DNA of 64,000 nucleotides from an uncultured Eubacteriales bacterium (GTDB lineage Bacteria > Bacillota_I > Bacilli_A > RF39 > UBA660), in contig CAJJKI010000002.1 in the NCBI GenBank assembly GCA_905188025.1, forward strand, positions 1 through 64,000. Direction: 5' to 3'. The notes beneath the pieces were generated by a model. That model saw only the letters and a program-made list of their open reading frames with translations. It did no database searches and had not been told where the DNA came from. The position numbers and the translations under genes were made by a program. Each line of letters begins with the position of its first letter. The first letter of the stretch is position 1. Shown here one piece after another: positions 16,356 through 26,083 of this stretch.

Positions 16356-16766
16356 ATGATTATTGAAAAGGCTGGTTGTTTTTTAATAAGAAAAGAAACT
16401 AAGGAAATAGCATTAGTTTATAGAGATAAGTATAATGATTATTCATTTCCAAAGGGACATGTTGAAGAGGGAGAGTCATTCAAGGAGGCTGCTATAAGAG
16501 AAACAGCAGAAGAGACAAAGAGAATAGCTCAAATAATAGATGAATATAAGCCTTTTGTAGAAAATTATACTACACCTAGAGGAGAGAATTGTTTTTGTTA
16601 TATGTTTTTTGCAATTGATAAGGGGAAAAGTGATAATCAGTGTGAAGATACACATGATATTATTTGGACTCCATTTGATAAAGTATATGATATTTTAAGT
16701 TATGATAGTTTAAAGAGTACTTGGAACTATGTGAAAGATATAATAACTGAAATATTAAATAAATAA
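16356..16766 (+). CDS. Nudix hydrolase (Ap4A-type)
   Basis: This 136-residue Nudix protein has the box GHVEEGESFKEAAIRETAEET (key residues: the first Gly, the Glu six on, then RETAEE). It is preceded by YSFPKGHV, which resembles diadenosine-polyphosphate hydrolases. The substrate is not fixed by the sequence. ATG 16356 follows GGGAGG. An ATG at 16352 is in another frame and gives only four codons. It has its own terminator, and the tandem repeats lie just upstream. Confidence 0.85.
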   Translation: MIIEKAGCFLIRKETKEIALVYRDKYNDYSFPKGHVEEGESFKEAAIRETAEETKRIAQIIDEYKPFVENYTTPRGENCFCYMFFAIDKGKSDNQCEDTHDIIWTPFDKVYDILSYDSLKSTWNYVKDIITEILNK

Positions 16767-16784
16767 AGTAATTTAGTAAAAGAT

Positions 16785-16820
16785 AAGAATTATGTCTATT
16801 AGATATAGTTCTTTTTATTT
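16785..16820 (+). terminator. intrinsic terminator after the Nudix gene
   Basis: Thirteen-base-pair arms (16785-16797 with 16801-16813, two G-U pairs) and a 3-nt loop, followed by a T-rich tail. Confidence 0.75.
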
Positions 16821-16851
16821 TGATTGATAATACTTTTTATTAGGAGGTATT

Positions 16852-19431
16852 ATGATAAATAATAATGGTCTTAGTGAGAAGGAAGTAATTATTAATAGAA
16901 ATAAATATGGAATGAATATATTTACTAAGAAGAAACAAGATACTTTTTTTAAGTTATTACTGGAAACTTTTTCTGATCCGATTATTAAGATATTGCTTAT
17001 TGCTTTAGGTATTAAGACAGTATTTTTGATAAGAAATTTTGATTGGTATGAGACAGTGGGAATAGTATTAGCGATACTAGTGGCATCATTAATATCTTCA
17101 ATTAGTGAATATGGGTCAATGAGAGCTTTTAATAAACTTACTGAAGAGACTTCAAAGATAAATGTGAGAGTTAAAAGAGAGGGGAAGATTAAGAGTATTC
17201 CTCTTAGTGAAGTAGTAGTTAATGATATAGTAGTATTGTCTACTGGTGATAGAATACCTGCTGATGGATTAATTATTACAGGAAAGATATCAGTGGATGA
17301 AGCAATGATTAATGGAGAGGCTAAGGAGGTATATAAAGAGGCTGGTAGTGATAAGGCTAATCTTTATATGGGGACAGTGGTTTACTCGGGAAATGCTTTG
17401 ATGCTTGTTAGAAGTGTTGGTGATAATACTTTTTATGGGAAGATGGCTATGGAGTTACAGGATAATGATACGGAGTCTCCTCTTAGACTTAGACTTACTA
17501 AATTAGCACAAGGTATTAGTAGGATAGGATATATATGTTCATTATTAGTAGCAGGATCTTATCTTATATATATGATAGTGATAAGTAATAATTTTGATAA
17601 GGATTTAATGATTAAGACAATTACTAATGGAAGAGTAATGTTTGGATATATATTAGATGCATTAACTTTATGTGTAACGATAATAGTAGTATCAGTACCA
17701 GAGGGACTTCCTATGATGATTACTTTAGTACTTAGTTCTAATATGAAGAGAATGCTTAAAGATAATGTTTTAGTGAGAAAGTTAATTGGGATAGAGACTG
17801 CTGGGAATATAAATGTACTACTTACTGATAAGACAGGTACTCTTACTAAGGGAAGGTTATCAGTAGTAGGATTTATGGATGGTATGGGGAATGATTTTGA
17901 ATATAGAGCTATTCATGGGAAGTATCATGATGAGATGGAAATGGTTATGGTTATTAATAATGAGAGTAGTTATGATAGTAGTAGTGGGAAGATTATTGGG
18001 GGTAATATTACTGATAGGGCAATAATGGAATATGTAGGAGTAGTTAATTATAGATATGAGATGATTAAGCAAGAGGTATTTGATTCGAAGAAGAAATATA
18101 TGTATACGAAGATTAGGAAGGGGGGACACACTTATAATTTAGTTAAGGGAGCTTATGAAGTAGTAGGAAAAATGTGTAATAGTTATTATGACTATAAGGG
18201 TGTTAAACATATGATAACTAATCAGGGGTTTGTATCTGAGAAGATTAAGAGTATGTCTATGAATATGATGAGGATACTGGCAGTTGCTATTAATGAAGAT
18301 AGGGAAACTACGGGGAATATGACACTACTGGGATTTATTATTCTTAGAGATGAAGTTAGAGAGAATGTTAAAGAGGGAATAAGATTAGTAGATGAAGCGG
18401 GAATACATACGATAATGATAACGGGAGATAATAGAGAGACAGCACTGGCAGTTGCTAAAGATATAGGACTTATTAAGAGTAATAATGATTTAGTAATTAC
18501 AAGTGATATGTTAAAGAGAATGAGTGATGAGATGGTTATGAAGAAGTTTCATGACATAAAAGTAATTGCTAGGGCGATGCCACAGGATAAGAGTAGGTTA
18601 GTTAATATAGCAAAGAATTTAGACTTGGTAGTGGGAATGACAGGAGATGGAGTAAATGATGCTTTAGCTTTGAAGAAAGCGGATGTGGGATTTGCTATGG
18701 GTAGTGGGACGGAAGTAGCTAAGGAAGCTTCTGATATAGTAATACTTGATGATAATTTTTATTCAATTACTAATGCTATACTATATGGAAGAACTATATT
18801 TAAGAGTATTAGAAAGTTTATTATATGTCAGTTAACAATTAATTTATGTAGTTTATTTGTATCTATTATAGGGCCTTTTATTGGAATACCAGTACCTATT
18901 ACAGTTATACAAATGTTATGGATCAATATGATTATGGATACTTTATCAGGATTTGCTTTTTCTTATGAACCAGCTTTACCAGAATATATGAAGGAGATGC
19001 CTAAGAAGAAGAATGAGAGTATTATTAATGGATATATGGCTAATCAAATAATGACTACAGGGCTTATTTCTTCGGTGATGTGTATTATATTTTTAAAGAG
19101 TAGGATAATTAATATGATATTTGGAGATGATTTATTAACGGCTTTCTTTGGACTTATAATATTTATTAGTATATTTAATAGTTTTGCTGCTAGGACACAT
19201 CGTCTTAATATTTTAGCTAATATATTTAAGAATAAGGTTTTTGTAGGAGTAATATCATTTGTGATATGTATGCAGGTATATTTGATATATTATGGGGGAG
19301 AGTTATTTAGAACGAATGGGTTAACGGGAAGAGAATTTATGATTATGTTTATGATTAGTTTGTTAGTGATACCGATAGATTTTATGAGAAAGTTAATTTT
19401 AAAGAAATTGAATAGACCTTTAGGGGTATAA
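16852..19431 (+). CDS. P-type (P2-class) Ca2+-transporting ATPase
   Basis: Integral-membrane cation pump of 859 residues. Visible motifs are the actuator-domain TGD and the TM4 PEGLPM near residue 283. The phosphorylated Asp is at 326 in DKTGTLT, TGDNRETA lies in the P domain, and GDGVNDA is near 598-604. TM6 carries WINMIMDT, whose Asn and Asp match Ca2+ ligands of P2A/P2B pumps. The TM layout and short N-terminus resemble plasma-membrane-type calcium ATPases. It should export Ca2+. GGAGG precedes ATG 16852, and it is transcribed alone. Confidence 0.9.
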   Translation: MINNNGLSEKEVIINRNKYGMNIFTKKKQDTFFKLLLETFSDPIIKILLIALGIKTVFLIRNFDWYETVGIVLAILVASLISSISEYGSMRAFNKLTEETSKINVRVKREGKIKSIPLSEVVVNDIVVLSTGDRIPADGLIITGKISVDEAMINGEAKEVYKEAGSDKANLYMGTVVYSGNALMLVRSVGDNTFYGKMAMELQDNDTESPLRLRLTKLAQGISRIGYICSLLVAGSYLIYMIVISNNFDKDLMIKTITNGRVMFGYILDALTLCVTIIVVSVPEGLPMMITLVLSSNMKRMLKDNVLVRKLIGIETAGNINVLLTDKTGTLTKGRLSVVGFMDGMGNDFEYRAIHGKYHDEMEMVMVINNESSYDSSSGKIIGGNITDRAIMEYVGVVNYRYEMIKQEVFDSKKKYMYTKIRKGGHTYNLVKGAYEVVGKMCNSYYDYKGVKHMITNQGFVSEKIKSMSMNMMRILAVAINEDRETTGNMTLLGFIILRDEVRENVKEGIRLVDEAGIHTIMITGDNRETALAVAKDIGLIKSNNDLVITSDMLKRMSDEMVMKKFHDIKVIARAMPQDKSRLVNIAKNLDLVVGMTGDGVNDALALKKADVGFAMGSGTEVAKEASDIVILDDNFYSITNAILYGRTIFKSIRKFIICQLTINLCSLFVSIIGPFIGIPVPITVIQMLWINMIMDTLSGFAFSYEPALPEYMKEMPKKKNESIINGYMANQIMTTGLISSVMCIIFLKSRIINMIFGDDLLTAFFGLIIFISIFNSFAARTHRLNILANIFKNKVFVGVISFVICMQVYLIYYGGELFRTNGLTGREFMIMFMISLLVIPIDFMRKLILKKLNRPLGV

Positions 19432-19462
19432 AAAAACAAAAGACTGGAATCTTTTGTTTTTG
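19431..19462. terminator. bidirectional terminator between convergent genes
   Basis: Twelve-base-pair arms AAAAACAAAAGA/TCTTTTGTTTTT around a 6-nt loop. It has an A-run on one side and a T-run on the other, between the convergent ATPase gene and the 19472 gene. Confidence 0.8.
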
Positions 19463-19471
19463 GTTGGATAA

Positions 19472-20122
19472 TTATTTTAATTTAGCTATACGGGTAAGAA
19501 TACGTCTACTGGACTTTACTTGTTGATTAATTGTATCTAGATTAAGAATGCGTAATTTAGCCATTTCTTCTAGATCGGGAATAGAATATGTTTTCTTTCT
19601 AGATACTTCAAAGAGGGCTAATTGTTCTTCGATAAAGGCACCAGTTAGTTCTTTAAAATGATTGTTTTCTAGAAGAAAGAGATCTCCAAGGATACGGCCT
19701 ATATTTAAGACATTAGATAGTTTTTGATAAGTAATATCACAAGAAGTATCAGTTATGGGGTCTCCTGGCATAGAGAAGGCATATTCAATATACTGAGAGG
19801 CATTGGTAGTTAAATATACTTCAGGATTTTGATCTTTAAGATACTCATTTATTTTTATTTCTCTAGTTGACAAATCTTCTTCAGTTATGAAAGTATCATT
19901 TTTTATGACAGGACGACTTTGACGAGAGAAATTTCTATAGATAGGGTATTCATTATCTGGGAATATTGGATTATTTGAATAGCTATAAATATCATAGAAA
20001 AGAGGGGTATTGGCTTTTTTTAAGCGATCTAACTCTTTTTCTTTATAAGATAAGAGGGCATCTTTTTTTGCAGTTAATTCATAGATGATATATTTTCTAA
20101 TATTTTTATCATATAGGTACAT
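19472..20122 (-). CDS. hypothetical protein, 216 aa
   Basis: This 216-residue soluble protein lies on the minus strand. The start is the ATG at 20122, eight bases from an AGGAG site; TTG 20128 is a weaker alternative. The N-terminal half is charged and coiled, and the C-terminal half is helical. No motif is recognised. It ends 10 bp from a bidirectional terminator, and ddl lies upstream on the same strand across a 52-bp gap, so the two may share a transcript. Confidence 0.6.
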   Translation of the reverse strand: MYLYDKNIRKYIIYELTAKKDALLSYKEKELDRLKKANTPLFYDIYSYSNNPIFPDNEYPIYRNFSRQSRPVIKNDTFITEEDLSTREIKINEYLKDQNPEVYLTTNASQYIEYAFSMPGDPITDTSCDITYQKLSNVLNIGRILGDLFLLENNHFKELTGAFIEEQLALFEVSRKKTYSIPDLEEMAKLRILNLDTINQQVKSSRRILTRIAKLK

Positions 20123-20174
20123 AAACAATTCTCCTTTTTTCTTTTATAATAGCATATTAAATAGAAAATGACAA

Positions 20175-21140
20175 CTAGTTATCTATGAGAATGGTGATAA
20201 GATCTTTTAGGGGTATTCCTAGATGATTAAATAAAAGGGGGTACATGGATGAAGAGGTGAATCCGGGGATAGTGTTTACTTCATTAAAATATAATTTTTC
20301 TTCATGATAGTCATAGAGGAAATCAAAGCGAGCAAGATTTGATATAGCTAAGATATTAGAGATAGTGATGGTTAAGTTAATAATTTCTTTAGCTAATTCA
20401 GGAGGTATTTTGGCAGGTATTATGAGGGTGCTATCTTTACTATATTTAGCTTCATAATCATAGAAGGTATTGGATGCACGAATTTCTCCGACTGGAGATA
20501 TGATAGTTTTTTTATTTTTGAGGATAGCACACTCTAATTCACGAGATTTGATATATTTTTCAATGATTACTTTGTCATCATAGTTAAAGGCTATTTTTAG
20601 ATATTTATTTAATTCTTTTATATTAGTAGCAATATTTATTCCTAGGGATGAGCCACATTTCGCTGGTTTTATTATTACGGGGAATGACAAGGGAATAGAT
20701 TTAATTTTTTTATTTTCTTTGATAGTGATATAGGGAATTATTGGGATATTGTGTTTACTTAGAACTATTTTAGTTAATTCTTTGTCATAACTGATAAGGG
20801 AAGATTGGTAGTTAGATCCGACATAGTTTATGTTGAATAGTTGGAAGAATGCTAATAATTCACCACTTTCACAGGGTGAGCCATGGATTATGGGGAATAC
20901 TTTATCAAATGTTTTTAGGAAGGGAATGATATCTAATATTACAGTAGTTTTGTGAGTGGGCCAGGAGTCTTCTAAGGGGATATTGTTAGGGATAAGTAAC
21001 CAAATATTTTCTTTAGTGATACCTACGGTTGTTACATCGTAGCGGGAGTAATCGATATTTTTTAGGATGGTTTCAGCTGATTTACATGAGATGGTATGTT
21101 CATGAGAAGGACCACCAAATAAAATTAATATTTTTTTCAT
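20175..21140 (-). CDS. ddl: D-alanine--D-alanine ligase
   Basis: ATP-grasp ligase of 321 residues that joins two D-Ala for peptidoglycan precursors. It has the N-terminal ILFGGPSHEHTIS, the HGSPCESGELLAFFQ strand and the ATP-binding KPAKCGSSLGI. The C-terminal metal-binding NEVNTIPGFT completes the pattern. Length is slightly below the usual 340-370 residues, with all main motifs kept. Its presence implies that the host makes a peptidoglycan wall, unlike true mollicutes. It is divergent from the 21241 gene. Confidence 0.93.
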   Translation of the reverse strand: MKKILILFGGPSHEHTISCKSAETILKNIDYSRYDVTTVGITKENIWLLIPNNIPLEDSWPTHKTTVILDIIPFLKTFDKVFPIIHGSPCESGELLAFFQLFNINYVGSNYQSSLISYDKELTKIVLSKHNIPIIPYITIKENKKIKSIPLSFPVIIKPAKCGSSLGINIATNIKELNKYLKIAFNYDDKVIIEKYIKSRELECAILKNKKTIISPVGEIRASNTFYDYEAKYSKDSTLIIPAKIPPELAKEIINLTITISNILAISNLARFDFLYDYHEEKLYFNEVNTIPGFTSSSMYPLLFNHLGIPLKDLITILIDN

Positions 21141-21190
21141 AATTATTTCCTTTCTTATGTTTACACATATGTCAATTATGGTTAAGTATA

Positions 21191-21219
21191 TTGTAAAAGT
21201 TTGTAAAATATGATATATT
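21191..21219 (+). promoter_or_regulatory. promoter TTGTAA-17-TATATT with extended -10
   Basis: TTGTAA (21191-21196) lies 17 bp from TATATT (21214-21219), which is preceded by TGA. It is 21 bp upstream of the start at 21241, in the divergent ddl intergenic region. Confidence 0.55.
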
Positions 21220-21240
21220 AAAGTAAATAAAGGAGGATAT

Positions 21241-22149
21241 ATGACATTAGTTATAATGGCTGCCGGAATGGGGAGCAGATTTGGTGGTTTAAAACAAATT
21301 GAACCAATTGATGAATATGGTAATTTTATTATAGATTACTCTATTTATGATGCGATTAAGGAAGGATTTACCAAGGTTGTATTTATTATTAAGAAGGAGA
21401 ACTATGAAATATTTAGAGATACTGTTGGTAAGAGAGTAGAGAAATATATTGAAGTAGAATATGTATTTCAAGAGTTGGATAATTTACCAGAAGGATATAC
21501 GGTGCCTGAAGGAAGAGTTAAACCTTGGGGAACAGGACATGCAATACTATGCTGTAAAGACGTAGTAAAGGAAAATTTTGCAATAATTAACTCTGATGAC
21601 TTTTATGGAAGAGATGCTTTTAGAGTTATTGGAGAATTTTTGAGAAGAAGTAATGGTAATAAATCATTGATTAATGATTATGCTATGGCTGGATATAAGG
21701 TTAAGAATACTTTGACTGATAATGGTGCAGTTAAGAGAGGTATTTGTAAAGAAGAGAATGGATATTTGACTGAATTAGTTGAAAGTAATATAGAGAGTGT
21801 AAATGGTGAATTAATAGCTACACCATTAGAGGGCGGAGACGAGTTCAAGGTATCAGGAGATGATACTGTATCTATGAATATGTTTGGATTTACTCCAAAG
21901 TTATTTGAATACTTAGAAAAAAGATTTCCAGAATTCTTAGATGAACACAAAGATAATCCACTTAAGTGTGAATATTTAATACCTACTATTGTATTTGAAG
22001 AAATTAATCAAGGATTAGCTAGAGTAGAAGTCCTTAAGACTGATGCTGTATGGCAAGGAATTACTTATAGAGAAGATAAAGATAAAGTAGTTAGTGAAAT
22101 TAAGAAACTTGTGGATAATGGAGAATATCCAGAGGGAGTATGGAAATAA
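21241..22149 (+). CDS. nucleotidyltransferase (sugar-1-phosphate NTP transferase family)
   Basis: This 302-residue protein begins with LVIMAAGMGSRFGGLKQ, the nucleotide-binding signature of GT-A-type NTP transferases. A WGTGHAIL segment follows, then INSDDFYG carrying the metal-binding Asp, and later a TDAVWQGITYREDKD segment. It would make an NDP-sugar or similar activated group; the exact sugar cannot be read from sequence. GGAGG lies four bases before ATG 21241. It is a single gene with its own promoter and terminator. Confidence 0.85.
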   Translation: MTLVIMAAGMGSRFGGLKQIEPIDEYGNFIIDYSIYDAIKEGFTKVVFIIKKENYEIFRDTVGKRVEKYIEVEYVFQELDNLPEGYTVPEGRVKPWGTGHAILCCKDVVKENFAIINSDDFYGRDAFRVIGEFLRRSNGNKSLINDYAMAGYKVKNTLTDNGAVKRGICKEENGYLTELVESNIESVNGELIATPLEGGDEFKVSGDDTVSMNMFGFTPKLFEYLEKRFPEFLDEHKDNPLKCEYLIPTIVFEEINQGLARVEVLKTDAVWQGITYREDKDKVVSEIKKLVDNGEYPEGVWK

Positions 22150-22152
22150 TAG

Positions 22153-22177
22153 AAAGATCAGCTTTGCTGATTTTTTT
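22153..22177 (+). terminator. intrinsic terminator after the nucleotidyltransferase gene
   Basis: Stem ATCAGC/GCTGAT with a TTT loop, extended by weak A-T and G-U pairs, followed by TTTTTTCTTTTT. Confidence 0.8.
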
Positions 22178-22188
22178 CTTTTTACTCA

Positions 22189-22217
22189 TTGAATATATAT
22201 TTATTGTGTGATAGAAT
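22189..22217 (+). promoter_or_regulatory. promoter TTGAAT-17-TAGAAT with extended -10
   Basis: TTGAAT (22189-22194), a 17-bp spacer and TAGAAT (22212-22217) preceded by TGA. It shares the GTGATAGAAT element with the 3205 and mscL upstream regions. Confidence 0.6.
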
Positions 22218-22249
22218 TATTATAAGAAGATAGAGAGGTAAGTGATAAG

Positions 22250-23278
22250 ATGAAAAAGAAGACAGTTATGTATATAATATTAGCAGCAATACTTTTTGCT
22301 TTTACTTATCTTTTTATTGATCGAGGATTAAATACAATGATTAGGATTAATATTCCTTATCAAGAGAAGAGTAATATTAATTATAAGGTTATTTTGAAAG
22401 ATAATCAGGTATATGATGAGAAAGTACTTGATATGGGAAAGAATTATATAAGTAAACTTGTTGATGATATAGAAATTAATTTTGATTATAATGTTATATT
22501 TAGTAAATATATTAGTGGATACTATTCATATGGAGTTAGTAGTAGTCTTGTAGCTTATGAAGATGATATTAATGATCCGTTATGGGAAAGAGAATATAAG
22601 GAATTAGAGGATCAGGTAAAGGTAGTTAATCAGAATAAAGTATCAGAGATAGATATAAGTGATAAGGTAGTAATTGATTATGATAAGTATAAGAAGATGA
22701 TTGAAGACTTTAAGGATGATTATGGAATAGATGTATCAGGATATTTACTTGTGAAAGTAAGAGTACATATGATGAATAGTTTTCAAGGAATAGATAATGA
22801 TATAGAAGATGAGAAGATTATAAAGATAATTATTCCTCTTACTTATGATACTTTTAAGATTAGAGTTATTAATGATTATAATAAAATAGATAGTTATTAT
22901 GAATTTACAAAGAAGAGTAATGTTAATTATTTATTCTTAGTGATAGGAGCTTTGAATTTCTCTTTGGGAGTAGCATCTTTATCAGTAATTATTAAAGAGA
23001 TGATTGAAGTATCAAAGAAAGAAGGAAAATATAAAAGAGAGCTTAAGAGAATTCTTAAAAATTATGAAGAAGAGATTGTTAATGTTACAAAAATGTATAA
23101 CACTAAAGATTATAATTTGATATATGTAGATAGTTTTGAAGAACTTTTGGATGTATATAAGAGGGTAGAGAGTCCAATATCATTTAAAGAGATGGATAAA
23201 CATAAGAAAGCAATATTTTTAATAATAGAAGAAGATAATGCTTGGATATATCAATTAATTAATGAAAAAAATAAATAA
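22250..23278 (+). CDS. DUF5305-like membrane protein
   Basis: This 342-residue protein has an N-terminal membrane segment (about residues 6-22) and a long beta-rich domain probably outside the cell. A second membrane segment (about residues 225-247, YLFLVIGALNFSLGVASLSVII) is followed by a cytoplasmic tail. The two-segment layout and the extracytoplasmic middle resemble DUF5305, whose function is unknown. It has its own promoter and a strong terminator. No partner gene is obvious. Confidence 0.55.
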   Translation: MKKKTVMYIILAAILFAFTYLFIDRGLNTMIRINIPYQEKSNINYKVILKDNQVYDEKVLDMGKNYISKLVDDIEINFDYNVIFSKYISGYYSYGVSSSLVAYEDDINDPLWEREYKELEDQVKVVNQNKVSEIDISDKVVIDYDKYKKMIEDFKDDYGIDVSGYLLVKVRVHMMNSFQGIDNDIEDEKIIKIIIPLTYDTFKIRVINDYNKIDSYYEFTKKSNVNYLFLVIGALNFSLGVASLSVIIKEMIEVSKKEGKYKRELKRILKNYEEEIVNVTKMYNTKDYNLIYVDSFEELLDVYKRVESPISFKEMDKHKKAIFLIIEEDNAWIYQLINEKNK

Positions 23279-23310
23279 ATTTCAATAAAAATGTTGAAAT
23301 TTATTTTTTT
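23273..23310 (+). terminator. intrinsic terminator after the DUF5305-like gene
   Basis: Thirteen-base-pair perfect arms (23273-23285 and 23294-23306) with an 8-nt loop, continuing into TTTT. The 5' arm includes the stop codon region. Confidence 0.85.
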
Positions 23311-23419
23311 ATATGATATTTTATATGTTGATACGGAGGAAAAAGTTAATTTTTGCAAGTCATTTTATACTTTATAAAGAAAAAAGATGGCTTTTTTTGC
23401 GTGTTAGGAAGGAGTTTTT

Positions 23420-24406
23420 GTGGATATTATTCAAGTTAATGCTCTTAGTAAAGAGTACAAAGTCACAAGAAGAGATAGTGGTATTAAGAATGCACTTAAA
23501 TCTTTTGTGAAAAGAGATTACCGGATAGTTAAGGCAGTAGATAACGTAAGTTTTTCTATTAAAGAGGGGGAAATAGTAGGTTATATAGGACCTAATGGAG
23601 CCGGAAAGAGTACAACGATTAAGATGCTTAGTGGAATACTGAAACCAGATAAGGGGACAATTAACATTATGGGAATGGATCCTACGGTTGATAGGATCAA
23701 ATATGTTAAAGAAATTGGTGTGGTATTTGGGCAAAAGAGTCAATTATGGTGGGATATACCTGCTGAAGACTCATTTGATTTACTTAAAGATATTTACAAA
23801 ATACCAGATGATGAATACGAAAAAAATAAAAAAGAATTAATTGAAATATTACATTTAGAGGAGATAGTTAAGTCTCCGGTAAGACAGCTTAGTTTAGGAG
23901 AGAGGATGAAGTGTGAACTAGTGGCAAGCTTGTTACATAATCCTAAAATATTGTTTTTAGATGAACCAACGATAGGGCTAGATGCAGTTAGTAAGGTAAT
24001 AGTAAGAGATTTTATTAAGAAAATTAATAAAAAGAAGAAAGTAACAATTATACTTACTACGCATGATATGGCTGATATTGAATCACTTACTGATAGGTTA
24101 ATTATGATAGGCCATGGAAAGAAACTATATGATGGAAGTGTTAGAGATATAAAGAAGAAATACTCTAATGAAAAGATAGTGGAAATAATATATGAAGGGA
24201 AGATTAAGAATAAGCCGATAAGTACTGATGTGGATATTGTGGAGGATACCGATGGTCTTATGAGAATTAAGATAGATACTAGGAAGACAAGGGTATCAGA
24301 TATTGTATATGAATATTCAAAGGTATGTGAGATAAAAGATATTAATGTAATAGAAACAGGTATTGATGAGATTATCTATAAGTTATATACGGAGTTTCAG
24401 GTATGA
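23420..24406 (+). CDS. ABC-2-type exporter, ATP-binding subunit
   Basis: ATPase of 328 residues with Walker A GPNGAGKSTT, signature LSLGERMK, Walker B ILFLDEPTIGLD and switch His in TTHDM. A C-terminal extension of about 80 residues is typical of drug/antibiotic-type ABC-2 ATPases. The GTG start is supported by AGGAAGGAG five bases upstream. It overlaps the first permease gene by 4 bp. The cargo of this ATPase with its two permeases is unknown. The leader carries a small A/T hairpin (23380-23397) that might attenuate transcription. Confidence 0.88.
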   Translation: MDIIQVNALSKEYKVTRRDSGIKNALKSFVKRDYRIVKAVDNVSFSIKEGEIVGYIGPNGAGKSTTIKMLSGILKPDKGTINIMGMDPTVDRIKYVKEIGVVFGQKSQLWWDIPAEDSFDLLKDIYKIPDDEYEKNKKELIEILHLEEIVKSPVRQLSLGERMKCELVASLLHNPKILFLDEPTIGLDAVSKVIVRDFIKKINKKKKVTIILTTHDMADIESLTDRLIMIGHGKKLYDGSVRDIKKKYSNEKIVEIIYEGKIKNKPISTDVDIVEDTDGLMRIKIDTRKTRVSDIVYEYSKVCEIKDINVIETGIDEIIYKLYTEFQV

Positions 24407-25203
24407 GGTTATATTTAAATTATTTTAAGTTAAGGATTATTACTTTTTTACAGTATAGGACTTCAGCAATAGCAGGAATGATGACTCAGTTTTTTTGGGG
24501 AGCTATGATGATATTTATTTATATGGCATTTTATTCTTCTGATACTTCAGTAGGTATTAATTTAACAGAAATAATTGCTTATACTTGGCTTCATCAGGCT
24601 TGTTATGCACTCTTATCAGTGAGGCAGAATGATCGTGAGATATCGGGAGCTATTCGTGATGGTAGTGTTGCTTATGAAATAGTTAGGCCATATAATTTAT
24701 ATTTTTGGTGGTATATTAAGACTGTTTCAAAGAGGATGGCTAATGGAATTTTGAGAATATGGCCAGTACTTTTATTGGCATTCCTTTTACCTGAACCATA
24801 TAGATTGGTACTTCCTAGTAGTTTTGGTAATTTTGTTTTGTTTTTGGTGTCTTTGATACTGGGAATATTTGTGGTTGCGGGACTCAATCTACTGGTATAT
24901 ACGATAGGGTTTTATACTTATAATGATGCTGGTATTGGAAGTATTCTTAATTGTATTATGGAAGTGTTGTCAGGTGGACTTGTACCGGTGGTATTGTTAC
25001 CAGGAGTTATTCAAAAGATAACTTATTACTTACCATTTAGGTTAATTAGTGATTTGCCATTTAGAGTGTATACAAATAATATTGGTATATATGAGGGTCT
25101 TACTTCAATAGGACTACAGGTGATATGGATAGCAGTTTTGATATTTTTAGGAAATATGATAGTTAAGAGATCTCTTAGAAAGGTATTTGTTCAAGGAGGT
25201 TAA
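24403..25203 (+). CDS. ABC-2-type permease subunit 1
   Basis: This 266-residue membrane protein has about six hydrophobic segments and belongs to the ABC-2 permease class in which two different permeases pair with one ATPase (DUF990-type cluster). It has an N-terminal amphipathic start, a conserved IRDGSVAYEIVRPYN-like cytoplasmic loop, and a VVAGLNLLVYTIGFY segment. ATG 24403 overlaps the ATPase stop. It acts in the cytoplasmic membrane as part of an exporter. Confidence 0.82.
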   Translation: MRLYLNYFKLRIITFLQYRTSAIAGMMTQFFWGAMMIFIYMAFYSSDTSVGINLTEIIAYTWLHQACYALLSVRQNDREISGAIRDGSVAYEIVRPYNLYFWWYIKTVSKRMANGILRIWPVLLLAFLLPEPYRLVLPSSFGNFVLFLVSLILGIFVVAGLNLLVYTIGFYTYNDAGIGSILNCIMEVLSGGLVPVVLLPGVIQKITYYLPFRLISDLPFRVYTNNIGIYEGLTSIGLQVIWIAVLIFLGNMIVKRSLRKVFVQGG

Positions 25204-25204
25204 G

Positions 25205-25978
25205 ATGAAGTTAATTATTAAATATATAGGAATGTATTTGAAGAGCCAACTAGAATATAAGTCATCATTTATTTTGACATGTATAGCACAACTATTAACA
25301 TTATCACTTAGTTCATTTATGGTATTTATATTGATGGATAAATTTGATTTTTTGGATAGTTATAATATTTATGAACTGATGTTAGGGGTATCGATAGTAC
25401 AGTTTGGTTTTAGTTTTTCGGAATGTTTTTTTAGAGGATTTGATAAATTTGAAGAGGTTATTAAGAAAGGTAATCTTGATTTGATGTTGATAAGGCCTAG
25501 AAATATTTATGTTCAGGTATTTGGTAGTAATATAGAGTTTACAAAGATAAGTAGAGTTCTTGGATCACTAGTTTTGTTTATAATTGCTATTTCGCATATT
25601 GAAAATATTTCATGGATAGGTATTATTTATTTGTGTATGCTCTTGTTATTTTCTTCGATGATATATATAGCATTATTTATATTTAGTGCATGTTTTTGTT
25701 TTAAGACGGTTGAAGGGCTAGAATTTATGAATATATTTACGGATGGTAGTAGAGAGTTTGGTCAGTATCCGATGGGTTTATTTAGGAGAGAAGTAGTTTT
25801 AGTATTTACTTTCTTGATACCAATAGCATGTGTTAATTATTATCCGATTAGTTATATTCTTGGTAGAAGTAATAATATATGGTATTTGGTTAGTCCTTTG
25901 TTATGTATAATTCCACTTCTTATAGCTATTCTTACTTTTAATAAATGTATTAAGCATTATGAGGGTGCTGGTAGTTAA
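25205..25978 (+). CDS. ABC-2-type permease subunit 2 (DUF990-like)
   Basis: This 257-residue membrane protein has about six hydrophobic segments and a conserved KGNLDLMLIRPRN loop like its neighbour's. Near the C-terminus, FLIPIACVNYYPISYILG is typical of DUF990-like permeases. ATG 25205 follows AAGGAGGTTAAG; the longer in-frame start at 25187 lies inside the previous gene. It completes a three-gene exporter operon. Confidence 0.82.
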   Translation: MKLIIKYIGMYLKSQLEYKSSFILTCIAQLLTLSLSSFMVFILMDKFDFLDSYNIYELMLGVSIVQFGFSFSECFFRGFDKFEEVIKKGNLDLMLIRPRNIYVQVFGSNIEFTKISRVLGSLVLFIIAISHIENISWIGIIYLCMLLLFSSMIYIALFIFSACFCFKTVEGLEFMNIFTDGSREFGQYPMGLFRREVVLVFTFLIPIACVNYYPISYILGRSNNIWYLVSPLLCIIPLLIAILTFNKCIKHYEGAGS

Positions 25979-26083
25979 GATATGATTCTTGATGGGAAGT
26001 GTATATTTTTAATTTGATAAATATAATATTTCTTTATAGAGTATGAAGTTAGTATGCTATATCTTTATTTTGAAGTGTTTTTG

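Noticed and set aside
23380..23397. AAAAAAG/CTTTTTT hairpin before the ABC-2 operon as a riboswitch
   Set aside because: Only a short A/T stem with no conserved aptamer-like sequence; at most a weak attenuator.
23372..23743. Minus-strand ORF over the start of the ABC-2 ATPase gene
   Set aside because: Overlaps a strongly supported gene; composition is that of antisense shadow.
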